Both the position numbers and the translations under genes were made by a program. A DNA stretch of 64,000 nucleotides from Paguma larvata (taxonomy: Eukaryota > Chordata > Mammalia > Carnivora > Viverridae), in the NCBI GenBank assembly GCA_030068075.1, contig CM057837.1:20243691-20307690 (forward strand). The letters run 5' to 3'. Below are positions 44,281 through 56,194 of this stretch, in pieces. The notes under the pieces are model-generated. The model had not been told where the DNA came from. It did not search any database and was given only the letters and a program-made list of their open reading frames with translations. Position 1 is the first letter of the stretch; the number at the start of each line of letters is the position of its first letter.

Positions 44281-47200
44281 GCATGGTCTCTTTTGTCGTG
44301 TTAGCCCCCTGGTTTCCTGACCCCAGGCCCAAGGACTGCAGTGAACCTACTCCCGGGGAGAAGCTTCCTGTGCTGTGCGGGGGTGAGGGTGAGGCCTGCT
44401 GTTTCCTTACGCTGAGACACAGGGAGTATGGATTCCCATCACACAGCGTCGGGGAGAGACCTCCCGGGGCCCCATGCCAAAAGAAGGGAATAGAGTCTGT
44501 CACCGGCCTCTGGGGACTGAATGCCATCTGAGGTCCCTTGCGGGAAGCCACGGCCCCCATGGAATTCCAGAATGGGAAGGGAAGACTTTTCCTCTCCCTC
44601 CACTACCAACCTGCAGGGCAGCCAAGTGGCAGGGGCCGGGTTTCCAAAACACTGTAGGAGGCGACGCCTCCTCCGTGCAATCCGAGGGGATGAGCCAAGC
44701 CCTCTCCCGATGTCTCCCCGCGGCAACTGCGGTCCAGGCCGCACAGACGGCACCTCTCCCTCACGCCCCGCGAGCGAAGTAAGTAGATTGTGCCTCGAAA
44801 CTCCTCGTCCTGTCCCTCAGTTGTTTCTGACGAGGGAAGAAGTTTCAGGGCCTTTATAGGCAGTTTCCAAAGCGAATCCTGTACCCAGAAAAAGGAAAAC
44901 AGACTCGGTGCTATGCTTTTGGCACTCACCCCCAACCACTCTAGGAACACATGTTTAAAATAAAAACCCTTAGAAATCTCTTCTTGGTGTTCTAATGGCT
45001 TGCCTGGTTCGGTTTTTATTTTCTGAGCAATTGTTATTGTTACAATTAAATAATAATAATATTTTTCACGTTGCCCCGCGAGCCGGCAGGCCAAGGCTGA
45101 GGAGAGCTGAAATGCTAACCGCCCGGCTGTGTGGCCTGGTGGTCTCTGAGGAAACCCGTCTCCTGAAGGTCGTGTTTGCCGCTCGGTGGTGTCCCTTCCT
45201 GTTTGTAAACACGCCGCCTCCTCCTGGGTGCCGTTCTGTTTGCTTTGCGTGGTTCCTCGTGAAGAGATGTCGGAGGCCACGCCATTGTGTTTCTGACCGT
45301 TCTGGAAGGACTCTGGCTCTGGAGGCGGCCCCCGCCCCTGCCTCGTCCCCTCACGCCCACCTTTCTTGAGCAGAAGTGGGTCAGGCCGCCTCTTCTGTGG
45401 CGCTCAGCCGCGTCCAGCACAACAAACAGTGGGCACCGGGTTCGCCTTGGCCCCGAGAGAAAGCCGTTCCATATGACCATCCATGGTCCTTCATCCATAG
45501 CCCATTTCCGGCTCCCTGTCAGTCGACCCGGGGGAAGACAGGAAGTGGTCCCGCCGTGGCCGCCACTTCCGCTGTGGAAATTTCAGGAACGCGGCGAAAG
45601 GCCTGAAGCAAAGCAAACGAGAAGCGGAAGCGGCCGGGTGGGGGAGAGGGGTACCTCGGACTCCACACAGGTGAGCGGAGCATTTCAGGGACGTCGGTCG
45701 TGAGGCCAGGCCGGCCCGCTGGGTCCTCATTCCCACGCGTGAGGGGCCTCTGGGGAAGTTTCAGAACCTGCTTCCTTCCAGGAATGTGTTCTTTTCCTCT
45801 CCTAGGCCCTGGACGGGCTATAAAGCACCCACACGGCAAATGAGCTGTGTTCCAGAAATTACTGACAACCAGGCAGCCAGTTTTGGGGTTGAAGGGCTGG
45901 GTGGCTGCTCTGACCGGAGCCGGGCCACGGCCGGCGTCCCGCCCAGCACGAGAGAGCACCTTCCCCCCCGGGTGCCGCGCCTGAGAGCAGAGACGCAGGC
46001 AGCCCCCTGACCGCTTGGTTTTCTCTCCTTGCGAATCAGAAGCGTTCCGTGAGGAGACGCTAGAGGATCACACACGTTATCTTGTTCCTCTCCAACTCTC
46101 CCCCTAGATTAGCACTCGTTGGTGTAAGTGTACGGCGGGGACGTCACTTGATGGGTACACGGTAAGTGTACGGCGGGCGCCTTGACCGGGCGATCCACGG
46201 GGAGGGACAGATGGCCACCATGGGTCCCCACAGGGGCTACCCTGAGACGGACATCACATCACGTGGGAAGGATTTTATTCTGAGAATGTATGCATAACCT
46301 CATGGAATCCCAAGGAAATATCAGACAAGCCCCAAACGAGGAACATGTATTAAAACGTCACAACGGGAAAAGGAAAGCAACAGAAGTGTTCTAAATTCAA
46401 AGAGGCGAAGGGTGAGGAGTACAGGGTCGAGGGCAGAGGGAGAAGGGGAATGTCCTGAAGTCAGATTGTGCTGGTGGCCGCCCAGCTGCGGGAGCGTACT
46501 GAGAATCACGCTGGGAGTGGGTCAGTCGTACGGCGTGGGAGTCATTTCTCAACGTTGTTAACAAGAAGTAAGAGGAAGCAGAGAGACCTGCCCGCCAGTC
46601 CAGGGCCTGATCTTCGACTGGATTCCGTCCTGGAGGCGGAGCAAAGAGCATCTCGGAGCCAGCCGTGGACGTGAGGACTTGGGTGGAAGAGAGGACAGGG
46701 GTATCGCATCGGTGACATCACAGTGGACAGCTGCGTCGTCTTCCGTGGGGCACATGCCTGTTCGCAGGAAATGCGCCCTCAAAGTACATAGGGTGAAGGG
46801 CTACGATGTGTGTGATTTCCCCTCAGACGGTTTAGAAAAAGAATGTAAGGGGTTGGGGCGGGGGGGAGACAGAGAGTAAGCCCCAGCGAGCACGCGCACA
46901 AAGGATAAAGCAAATGAAATAAAATATAACCAACCATAGACTGATGCTACTTTTTAAACAACGCACATTCCCGGGCCCAGATCTCCCCTTCCCCAGCGTC
47001 TGGCTCCCTGGCCTCAGATGCGTCGCACCCCTCGTGTGTTCTGAGGCCTCGTGCGGCCCAGGCCCAGAGTCAGAAGCTCCCCGGTGTCTGGGCCCCAGAC
47101 GTATACGGCCACATTTCTCAGGAAGGTTCTCCAAACAGCCCAAGAGATGGACTCCGCACCATGATTTTTCACACTTTTGTTCCTCCGTTCACCTTAAAAT

Positions 47201-47560
47201 CTTTTATTCTGAACCCTTTTTAACGTATTTAAGAGAAGAGAAAAGAGTATATTAATCCTCCCACGTATCGGTGGTTCTTGACTGAGGGGGCCCTGCCCGG
47301 CAGGGAAGGCTGGGCCGTGGCCGGAGACAGTGTGGGTCGTCCCGACTGGGGATCGTGACTGGCACGTGGGGGCCGGGGATGTGCCGCCTGTCAGCAGGGC
47401 CAGGCTCGAGACGCCCACCCTCCTGGCCGCGACCCAGAGCCAGTCAGCTTTACCACGTCGCCACACTCGTTCCTTCTCTCGCCGCCCCTTCTCAGAGGCC
47501 GTTTTGAGCTGACACCCGGTATCATGTCATCTCCCCCCTCCGCACGCCAATCCACGTTTC
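44281..47560. other. GC- and CpG-rich unique block of about 3.3 kb
   Basis: No repeat relic was recognised. CpG clusters occur near 44640-44770, 45280-45430, 45900-46010 and 47280-47480. The longest open frame of the window (225 codons, minus strand, 44603-45280) lies here, but it has no recognisable family. A direct repeat (GTAAGTGTACGGCGGG) occurs at 46124-46139 and 46162-46177. I see no exon I can defend. Confidence 0.45.
46124..46177. repeat. Short direct repeat, 38-bp spacing
   Basis: GTAAGTGTACGGCGGG occurs exactly at 46124-46139 and 46162-46177. The intervening 22 bp contain GACGTCAC. Confidence 0.85.
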
Positions 47561-50502
47561 TAAAATAATGCGGGAGTTTCGTATGTGACCGCGGTGCCCC
47601 TGTCACACCCCGCAAAATGAATGCAGTCCGCCAGGCCTGGCAGAGATAGCAACTGGTCCCCATTCCCATGTCCCAGGCCAGCCAATGCTCCGACCACCAG
47701 TGCAGCCCAAGTGGGATTGTTTCACTTTAGGAATATCCACCCTTAAGGGGAAAAGGAGGAAGCACTGACTTGATGTGTTTTCCACTCTCTAATTTAATCC
47801 GCTTCCACAGCCTCCCAACATTCAGCATCCATCATCGTTTTTTGACCCTGGAGAAGTGTTGATGAATTCAATAAGCTTGTAGGTGATTCTCGTATTTTTT
47901 TTTTCCATGAAACTCTTTGGGAAAGATTACTGAGGCAGATCACTGTAAATTGCATTTTTTAATCATTAAGTTGTGCCTTCCTCCTCCTCAATAGAGTTTG
48001 CTATTTTTTTCCCCAGACACATGGAAAGATTTCAGCTTTTAATGAAGAACTCCTTTCTGGAGCGTGTTTTCAGAATACGAGTTTAGTAGCGTACATGATG
48101 TAATCCCCATTCCCAACTTTGCGTGCAAGATTGTTGTGTAAAAATGAAACCATGAATCCCATCTGAATTCTAGTTGCTGGGTTCTTTATAGGAAGTATTA
48201 TTCTTCTGTTTTCCTTTTTTTTTTTTTTTTTTAAGAAACCACAATATTGTCATCTGAGAAACAGATTCATGGCTGGGAAGCCAGAAATGTTAGAAGCATG
48301 TTTGTCTTTTTTCAGCCCAAAGTCTGTCCAGAGAAGAGAACGATGTTTTGAGTCCAGAGTATGGTGTAGGTATCCATTGTTGCCCTGCGCCCCGGACGAC
48401 TTGAAGACTTGGCGGCGCAGAAGGCACATCTCAGGGAGGAAAAGCTCCCTTAGCTGACTGCTCTAGGCGTTGTCACGGCTGTGAGGCCGGCAGCTTTTTC
48501 AAAGAGCACAAGCACATAATCCACAGGGATACTGATGGCAGGCGAGCTCCGAAGTTTCCATAAATGCAGGGGGTCACCGCTTCGATCAAACACGAAACCA
48601 ACTCAGCGCCCCCGTCATGGCGTTTAGCCAGTTTTACAACTTGAGCTGCGATGCTTACCAAAGATCTCTGTGTTTCATGGCCTCGGGTGACAGTTTGTCC
48701 TGTGTTGTAGTAGTTCACAAAATCGCAAGGTAATTCCTATTCTCCCCCGCCCCATCCTAAGAATGCTGGAAGTAACCAATATTCCACGTTCTGACTAAGC
48801 CATTTAAGTGCTCATGGAAAATTAGCTGTTCGAATTAGCTACACTCTTCATAAGCCTGGGGGCTGGAATTGAATAAGAAATTAAGGCACCATGAAAAGTG
48901 CTCATTTACCCCCGGTGAGCCCGCGTGGAGGAGGCAAGTCCCACAGGCCCAGCCGCGGGAATATTGATTAGTATGGCCTTTGTCCAGGAGAGAAATCCAT
49001 CAACGGTCCATTGTCCCTGGTGTCTGCTCTTTGGTTCTTCCCTGGGGGTTCTCGAAAGCGTTGGGTCTAAATGCAAAACCCTTTCAGATATTAAAAAAAC
49101 AAAAACAAAAACCCAGCATTGAAAGAACTGTTACCGGAAATCAGAAAATTCACCTTGGGTATTACATGTACTTCTTATTGTGGTTTCTTTAAAAAAAAAA
49201 AAAATGGGAAAACAGAATACTTCCTATGAAGAACACAGCAACCAGAGTTCAGACGGGACTTATGGTTTCATTTTACGATTTTACATTTTACAGCCCTTCG
49301 TTGCCCCAAAGATCCGTTCTTTTCCACCGGAACTCTCACAGACATTGGTGCCTGTTGGTGCTGGCAGAAATCTGTGGCTTTTTTTGGGATCTCTGTGACT
49401 CAGCCCCAGGGACATGAGCAGGCACCGGCAGGGGGCCATCACAGGAACGAGGGCGTGCTTCCACTGACCACGGTTCCGCACACCCAAGTTCACGGCCAGG
49501 GGGCCTTGTTTTTTTTTTTTCTTTTTCTTCCAAAGAGCAAGACATTCATTTCAAAACCTCAGCACGTCGCTTGTTAGTGTCAGCAAGAAGGTGCAAAGAG
49601 TTCGGTGGCTGATCGGGAAAACTTGAGAAAGCTGGGGTCGTCCCCCCGCCCCCTCCCGCCCCCCCCCCCCCCTGCCCCGGCCATCAGAGGTCATGCCTGG
49701 CATCTATCTCCTGGCAGTGACGGTGTGGAAATTTGCAGAGCAGAACTGTCTTCGAGTAAGCAGAAGGGAACAAATTTGATCTAACACACATTCTGCGAGC
49801 TTGGTTCAATGTAGGTCAGGTTTTAAGCGAGCCCAGCTGGCCGGCCGGCAAGTCTGCCTGGGAGCTGGCTGGCTGGCTGGCTTCCGCTGAGGCCAAGAAA
49901 ATTCCCTCTCTTGCCTCAGAGCACCAATTAATAAAAGTTCTTCGTCGAGCGGCGTGGGTGAGGAAAACGGGCTGAACTGCTGCCAGCGCCCCGCGAAACG
50001 GCTTCCCAGGTCACCGGACCCGCAGGGCGGCCGGGCTCCCAGCCGTGGGCCCCGCACACGGTGACAGTTCACACCCGCAGCCTCTCAAACGCCGGGTGCT
50101 GCGGGGAAGGCACACGCATACCAGAGTCACTCTATGCTTCATTCCAAGCTCTGTGCCCAAGGATTAAAAGGTGTTTGGATTTGGTGGTTCCAAGTCTGGC
50201 TAGGCTCGTTCTAATGCTAAAAATCGGGAAAACGCTCTTCGAAGACGAAAAGGAAAAAAGCTTTTTATTTGCTCCACGGTGTGAACCACAGGCCAGATCT
50301 GTTCAAGGCGATGGAAGTGTTAAGTATCTTTTTGTCTCTCAGGTTTTGTGTCTTTGGTGGGGGCGGTGGTGGTGGGGGCGGGTTTTGTTTCTTGGAGCAG
50401 GAAAAAACTCCTCAAACGGTGAAAGAGCAACAAATCGGTAATGACCGTATTGTGTCTGAGTGCCTTTGATGCATTTTTCTCATTCTTGATGATTACATTC
50501 CT
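47561..50502. other. Unique intronic sequence with homopolymer tracts
   Basis: It contains T-runs at 47897-47905 and 48216-48233, an A-run at 49191-49204, a T-run at 49508-49520, the C-rich tract listed separately and a CTGG run at 49864-49880. No interspersed repeat or exon was supported. Confidence 0.4.
49642..49678 (-). other. C-rich tract, potential minus-strand G-quadruplex
   Basis: Six C-blocks, including 16 consecutive cytosines, are separated by single bases. The minus strand therefore has more than four runs of at least three guanines with one-base loops. Confidence 0.6.
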
Positions 50503-51110
50503 TCAAAAAAAATGTTTATTGAACACCTATTAGGTTCCAGGCCTCCGTCTAAGGTTGAAGATGCAGGGGAAATTGGACGAATGAGGCCTGTGCCCTGGTG
50601 GAGGATGCGTGGCCTCAGACAAGTCACAGGGCAGATAGGCAATAATGAGTGGCAGCGGGCACGACAGGGACAGGGCAGGACACTGCAGGAGCGGCTACAA
50701 GGAGAACCAGGTGTAAAAAGGGGCAGGCAGAGGAGGCTGCTGTAGACAATGTCATTTAGGGCGAGGGTTACAACTATTTGGCCAGGCAGAGAAAGAGGAA
50801 AGCCCGCCCCAGACCAAGATAAGAAAGAAGAGAAACCAAAAGAAGGCTCCAGAGCCTGAGCGAGGTTAGCCCGACCTGAGGCGAGGGGGGCGGGCCGGTC
50901 CACACTGCAGGATGTGAAGCGCCCTCCCTCCCAGCTCATGGGAAGGGAGCGCAGGGTTTTAAGTGGAAGAACGACAGGGTCTGATTTTCGTCTTGAAACT
51001 CTGACTCTGGCTGTCGCGTGGAGAGTGGATGGGGAAGGAGCAAGAGCGAAAACAGGAGCCCGGCGTGGAGGCTGTCACCGAAGTTCGGGCCAGAGAAAAT
51101 GAGGTCTTAG
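50503..51110 (-). mobile_element. L2 3' region, antisense, about 600 bp
   Basis: In order: AATGTTTATTGAACACCTAT, GGTTCCAGGCCTCCGTCTAA, a long middle, CACTGCAGGATGTGAAGCGC, TCTGATTTTCGTCTTGAAAC and GACTCTGGCTGTCGCGTGGA. This is the antisense of the L2 3' region, and it is the longest antisense L2 relic here. Confidence 0.6.
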
Positions 51111-51155
51111 AACAGGAAGATGGGGGGTGAGAGGGACAGACGCTGCCGAGTTTAT

Positions 51156-51370
51156 TAATAATACTAATTGCTCGTGTTTCTTGAGCACATACCGTGGGCC
51201 AGGCACGTATGGAAGCATTTAACACATCTTACCTTCACGAGAACATTTTGAAGTAGGTGCTATCATCCTCATTTTAGAGGAGGAGCCTCTATTACAACAA
51301 GGTCAAGTTGTATGCCCAAGGTCACAAAGAAGAAAACGGCGGAAACCAGGTTAGTCTCAACCACTTCTGC
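51156..51370 (-). mobile_element. MIR element, antisense
   Basis: TTCTTGAGCACATACCGTGG, GCCAGGCACGTATGGAAGCA, CATCCTCATTTTAGAGGAGG and ATGCCCAAGGTCACAAAGAA follow the antisense MIR order. Confidence 0.75.
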
Positions 51371-51624
51371 GGCTGCCTGCCAAAGACTTATTTTGAAGGT
51401 AGATGTGTCTTCTTGTCTGAGTTGTTCTCACTTGGAAATATCAGCCCAAGCATTCTGCAGATAGTGCTGGGAACTGGCCAGGAGATGGAGCCTCAAAAGT
51501 GAAGGAGGAAGACCCACCCCAACCTTCGCAGCCCTTGAAGGCCCTTCCCTCGGCTGTGGTCCCCTTGTGCACCGTATTCAATTGGTCCATTAGGTCCTGC
51601 CTTCCTTAAAATTATCAACCAAGA

Positions 51625-51845
51625 GGGACGCCTGGGTGGCTCAGTTGGTTAAGCATCCAACTTCTTCGACTCAGGTCACGGATCTGGTGGTTCATGAGTT
51701 TGATCCCCGAGTCGGGCTCTAGGCTGACAGCTCGGAGCCTGGAGCCTGCTTCGGATTCTGTGTCTCCCTTTCTCTCTGCCTCTTCCCCACTCGTGCTCTG
51801 TCTCTATCTCTCAAAAATAAATAAAAACATTAAAATTAAAAAATA
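51625..51845 (+). mobile_element. Feline tRNA-Lys SINE
   Basis: GGGACGCCTGGGTGGCTCAG head with a small insertion (CTTCTTCGACTC) after the first segment. The exact TSD is ATCAACCAAGA at 51614-51624 and 51846-51856. Confidence 0.95.
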
Positions 51846-51924
51846 ATCAACCAAGAATTTTGTTGGGCTAGAGGAGACAGAAGCATGGTTTTCCATATAC
51901 GGGTGACAAGCAAAGGCTGAGGGT

Positions 51925-52135
51925 ATGTGTCTCAGCGTCTAACAACCTCACCCTGTTGCCACGTGATAGCTCTGTGACTTGGACACATTTCTTCACACTT
52001 CTGAGCCTCAGTTTCGCACCTTTATAAAATAGTCATCGTAAAGATTTAAAGAGCCGCTAGTTATAACATGTCCTCCCGCATCGGCCACATCCTAGACCTG
52101 TGCGGTGCTCAGTGAGCTGCAGACATAAATACTAT
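51925..52135 (+). mobile_element. MIR element, sense
   Basis: GATAGCTCTGTGACTTGGAC, CACTTCTGAGCCTCAGTTTC, AATAGTCATCGTAAAGATTT and TGCGGTGCTCAGTGAGCTGC follow the sense MIR order. Confidence 0.7.
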
Positions 52136-52564
52136 TTGCAATATAGGGCACTCTGGGTAATTAGAACATGAAAAAAGGTTGACTTGGCTGCTAGCGTCAA
52201 ACCTACTTGATTGTTTTCGGATAATGTTTAGCACCAGTGAAAAAACATAAATGGGCTTCGTTCCTCGTTCACTTGCATTACTCAACTTTTCACCTTTATG
52301 TGTGGAATAGTGGCAACCTTTTCTACGCCAGTACACATAAAATAGCTCCTCTTAGAAGAGCCTTCCTCAGACCAGAGGTGAACAGAACCCTGATTCATAC
52401 CGCTCCTAATTGCTCCTTTTCATTTTGAAACCCTGGCAATAAATGGGAAATAGACATACCCAACCCAGATTACAATTCCTTTCTCATTGTTTTCAGAGTC
52501 AGGAATTGGCATTTTAAGTACAGTGTCCCTTGCAAGAGAGATGAGCAGAAAAGGCAAATGTAAG
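52136..52564. other. Unique intronic sequence, nothing recognised
   Basis: AT-rich DNA between two MIR relics without a supported feature. Confidence 0.4.
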
Positions 52565-52768
52565 CATAGCAGTGAGATCGTGGGCTCTGAAATCAGACCG
52601 TCTGCCCGTTACCAGCTGTGTGACCCTAGACAAGTCCCTGAGCCCCTCTGATCCTAGTGTCCTCACCTCCAAACAGGCACCAGCCCACTAGGGTTGTTGT
52701 AAAAGCTCGATAAAATAATGCATACAAAGTGATTTTGCTTAGTAGGAGTTCAAACGAATGTTAGCTAC
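52565..52768 (+). mobile_element. MIR element, sense, well preserved
   Basis: AGCAGTGAGATCGTGGGCTC, TGAAATCAGACCGTCTGCCC, ACCAGCTGTGTGACCCTAGA, AGGGTTGTTGTAAAAGCTCG and TAGTAGGAGTTCAAACGAAT cover the full MIR in sense. Confidence 0.85.
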
Positions 52769-53862
52769 AGCTGCTGCTATTACGGCCAACTTATTTTTCA
52801 GAAGAAGAAAAGTCGGAAGCTTAGAAAACACAGCTGTTGTACCTATGTTGGCAGGAATGTTTGAAGAGGACAGTGTAAGCTAACCCGTAAAGTCTCTTCT
52901 CACAGTCCCATCTACAGAAAGTGGCTACGGGGCTTCATTTACCTTTGGAATTGACGGTTTGCTGGGTTTCCAACTTTTCCTGTCTTGCAACCCTATTTTT
53001 CTAAAAAATATATATATTAATTAAACTTGATAAATCCCATATTACGAAGGCATGTTCCATTGAGGACACCTAGGACGGTTATAAGCCCACATTCAAAAGA
53101 CATTGAGAATACAGGTAGTTATTTAAAAGGGGAGAAAGTAGCCCAAAGCTGTAAGCCCACGCAAAATGGCAGCCGAGGAGTGGCAGGAACCCAACGTTCT
53201 TCACCCGCTCTTCTGTCTCACCGGGAAAATGCGGCCGTCACATGTGGCCCCACCGCTCTCACGCAGATTTCTCCCAAGTCTACTACTGTCTGCGGTGGCA
53301 CGCAGGATGGCGTTCCGTGGATGGATGGGGTCCTCTGAAGAGCCCCAAATGACAGTAGTAACATATTTCAGTGTAATGGCCCATGATTTGATCCAAAATT
53401 CTAAATCTTTGGGAGCACTACGTTAAGAAATTATTTTGCAGGTAACTCAATTGTCCCCTATAGTTTCCAAAATACCGTCTCAACGGTTTTGTTACAGTTA
53501 GTGAAACTAAATGAGAAAGAGCTGGGGAAAAGGAACTTGTTTTTTTTTATTGTGGGAGGGGGGAAGTTATTTAGTCATTTCAAATATTTCAGCAAATAGA
53601 GAATGACAGAAGAAAATTGAACGTAAATGCTTCATTGTTCTTACAGATGTACCATTCTAAATACTTAGGATCCCCAAATACAGAAATGATAACCAAAAAT
53701 AATTTGAATTTTGTAGCGAAGTTGAGTTGAGTGCTAGGAGAGACAGCGTAAGCCCCATGTTGCAGGGCGGAAAGAATTATTTCAAGGAAAGATAGAATAT
53801 GAGTTGCTGCTACTTATTTTCCAAACCTTAAGAGCCATGTGCTGACAGTTCTTCCTGGCAAG
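52769..53862. other. AT-rich unique sequence
   Basis: No repeat was recognised. Frames at 53027-53338 and 53166-53426 have no known family and no splice-site support. Confidence 0.4.
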
Positions 53863-54095
53863 GTAGCGTGGACCAGTGGTTAGGATGAGGTAGACTTTGG
53901 AGCCAAATGGAGCCAAGTTCAGTCTCCACCGGCCCAGCTGTGTGGCTCTGGACAAATCCCTTAACCTCTCTGAGTGTTTCCCTCTTCTTTTACAGGCAGA
54001 TAGGTATGGTCTCTATGTAACAGTCCCTACACCACAGGGTCTCTGCCAACATCAAGGTTGAAAGGCAGGTATCCCAGCACCTGACATCCTATAAG
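53863..54095 (+). mobile_element. MIR element, sense
   Basis: GTAGCGTGGACCAGTGGTTA, GACTTTGGAGCCAAATGGAG, CCCAGCTGTGTGGCTCTGGA and CCCTTAACCTCTCTGAGTGT follow the sense MIR order from its tRNA-related head. Confidence 0.8.
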
Positions 54096-55357
54096 CGAAC
54101 AATAGCGGGGAGATGGCAGCGCAGGTTACGAAGACAAGTCATAAATGGTAGTGGCGATAGGTAGTGGCTTTTGCTTTCACTCCCCAAATCAAGAACCCAG
54201 AGCATACTAAGCTGTTTACCAGGATGACTTTCTCCAGATGGAAAACAAAACGTATAAATGTTTACAAGGACTGAGCTCTAAAAGTAGTTCAGACAAAGCC
54301 GAGCTGTAGAAAATGCCAGATCTTGGATTCTTTTTCTTATTTCTCCTTTTCCTTCTCTTATTTCATACCTCAGTGTACTGTCTTTATAGAGAATTATTCC
54401 GTTGTCTGATCTCTCTGTAGAAGAGTCCAGAAGAGCCAATGATATGAGTATGAACAGTCCCATGACTCCAGCCAGTGTCGAGTTTTCACTGGAGACCAGA
54501 AGGAGTGCTTTCGGTGTATGAAGCATCCAGTCTGGGTACATATTGGCTTTCCTCTCGATCTTTTCTCTATATTTATTTAGCTCTGGCTGAGGAATAGACC
54601 GTTTTCAATAAAGGATCTTCGTTTTAGTAACTAGGAAAATCCTGATCATGATTTTTAATTATGCTTTTTATTATGTGTTATGTTTTGTTGAAGCCCCAGA
54701 TGGTTTATCCCTCATATGAACGTTTTCAGAGCTGTGCTTCCAAATGCTTGTGAAGAAAACCATTACCCAAATGTATATATGAATGATTTGGTAATTTGTG
54801 GAATAATAACTTGTAGCGAAGTCAATCTTCAGCAGAGAACTGGGTTGGGTACTCTGAATACCAAATGGCTTTCCTAGAGAGATCACTAGTGCGTGTGTGA
54901 TTTAATTGCAAAGAGTATCCGTGGTGCCTTCTGGTGTAACTGACACACAGAGCTGTCTTGTGATGTGTTTGCAGGAATACGTTGCACGGAATAATTAAAC
55001 CCTTAAACCATATGTATAGTCTTCAAAGAAATAATAGAAAAAAGTTGACATGTCATCGATGAGTTTTTTATGTTCTAAATAATTGATGCCAACCTCTTAG
55101 CTTTCTTTTCCCTATTTCCCTCACTTAAGCAGTTCTGAAATTGAGGACAGGTTGTCAGGTTTGGTCTTGATGACTTGACAGCGTTTATACTTCTTGAAAT
55201 AACAAAGGAGTGAGTGTGACCGCCCCCCCCAGACCCCCTCCAGGATCAGTGACCACGATTTGAAACCACGTCTTTTATTTTTAATTGATCCAATTAGTTG
55301 GAACACATTCTATCCCAATTGGGTTGCTTTTCTATAATAATGATTCTGTGTTTGTCA
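54096..55357. other. Unique intronic sequence, nothing firmly recognised
   Basis: An 87-codon minus-strand frame at 54278-54541 contains a hydrophobic stretch (GVMGLFILISLALL), but it matches no family I know and has no supporting context. Confidence 0.4.
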
Positions 55358-55570
55358 TCTGTTTATTTATTAGGCACTTCCTGTGTGTTAGGCATTATGC
55401 TAGCTTAGGGACATAGTTTCTGGCCCTGAGCTCAACCCAGTGTGGGAGAAGACAAGTCACCAAGAAACAAGGTAGAGCGAAAGGAAAGTCCTCTAACAGA
55501 GTCGTGGCACAACAGAGGGAAATATTGACGGAAGGAGGATTGAGAGAGGGTCCCAGAGTGAAAAATGAGT
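55358..55570 (-). mobile_element. L2 3' region, antisense
   Basis: TTTATTTATTAGGCACTTCC, TGTGTGTTAGGCATTATGCT, GGCCCTGAGCTCAACCCAGT and GGTAGAGCGAAAGGAAAG follow the antisense L2 order. Confidence 0.5.
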
Positions 55571-55794
55571 AGGTGTTTCTTTTTGCTCTCCTATATTTAG
55601 GGGATAAACATCCATTTTGATGAAATCATCTCAAACAATTTAGCTAAATTATAGAAGAGTAAATTTAGAGTGGGGTCCTTTCAATATTGACTTAAAAGGG
55701 CAATTTGAGGGTAATCTTTTTATTTCAATCCACAAATAATTTCAGAAATGTAAGAAATTTTATAAGGAAAAATGTTATCTACACCATAGTATTT

Positions 55795-56015
55795 AAAAAC
55801 ATTTTTTAATGTTTATTTTTGAGAGAGAGAGGGAGAGAGAATGCGTGCAAGCAAGCAGGGGAGGGGCAGAGAGAGAGGGAGACACAGAATCCGAAGCAGG
55901 CTCCAGGCTCTGAGCTGTCAGCACAGAGCCCAGCATGGGGCTTGGACCCACAGACCACGAGATCACGACCTGAGCCGAAGTCGGAGGCTTGACCGACTGA
56001 GCCACCCAGGCGCCC
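55795..56015 (-). mobile_element. Feline tRNA-Lys SINE
   Basis: Reverse copy, full length. The 16-bp TSD is CTACACCATAGTATTT at 55779-55794 and CTACATCCTAGTGTTT at 56016-56031, with three mismatches. Confidence 0.94.
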
Positions 56016-56194
56016 CTACATCCTAGTGTTTTAATGTAAATTATAAATGATCATTTCTAGCCACATATACCCAAAGACTTTGAAATTGGAAATACAGTGC
56101 TTGACTGAAAAGGATGAGACTCTTCCTATTCCCCTATAGACCTTTCCTCCTTCTTTAGGAAGGCCTGGGTCGCTATCTTGCTCCCTCTTATGAC

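Noticed and set aside
44770..44783. GAA followed by GTAAGT as an exon donor in the CpG-rich block
   Set aside because: No matching acceptor or recognisable coding frame upstream. An isolated donor-like hexamer is expected by chance.
53027..53426. Overlapping 103- and 86-codon frames as a possible processed pseudogene
   Set aside because: Neither product resembles a known protein, and there is no poly-A tail or target-site duplication around them.
54278..54541. 87-codon minus-strand frame with a membrane-like segment
   Set aside because: One hydrophobic stretch is not enough. No known family, no splice sites, no supporting neighbours.
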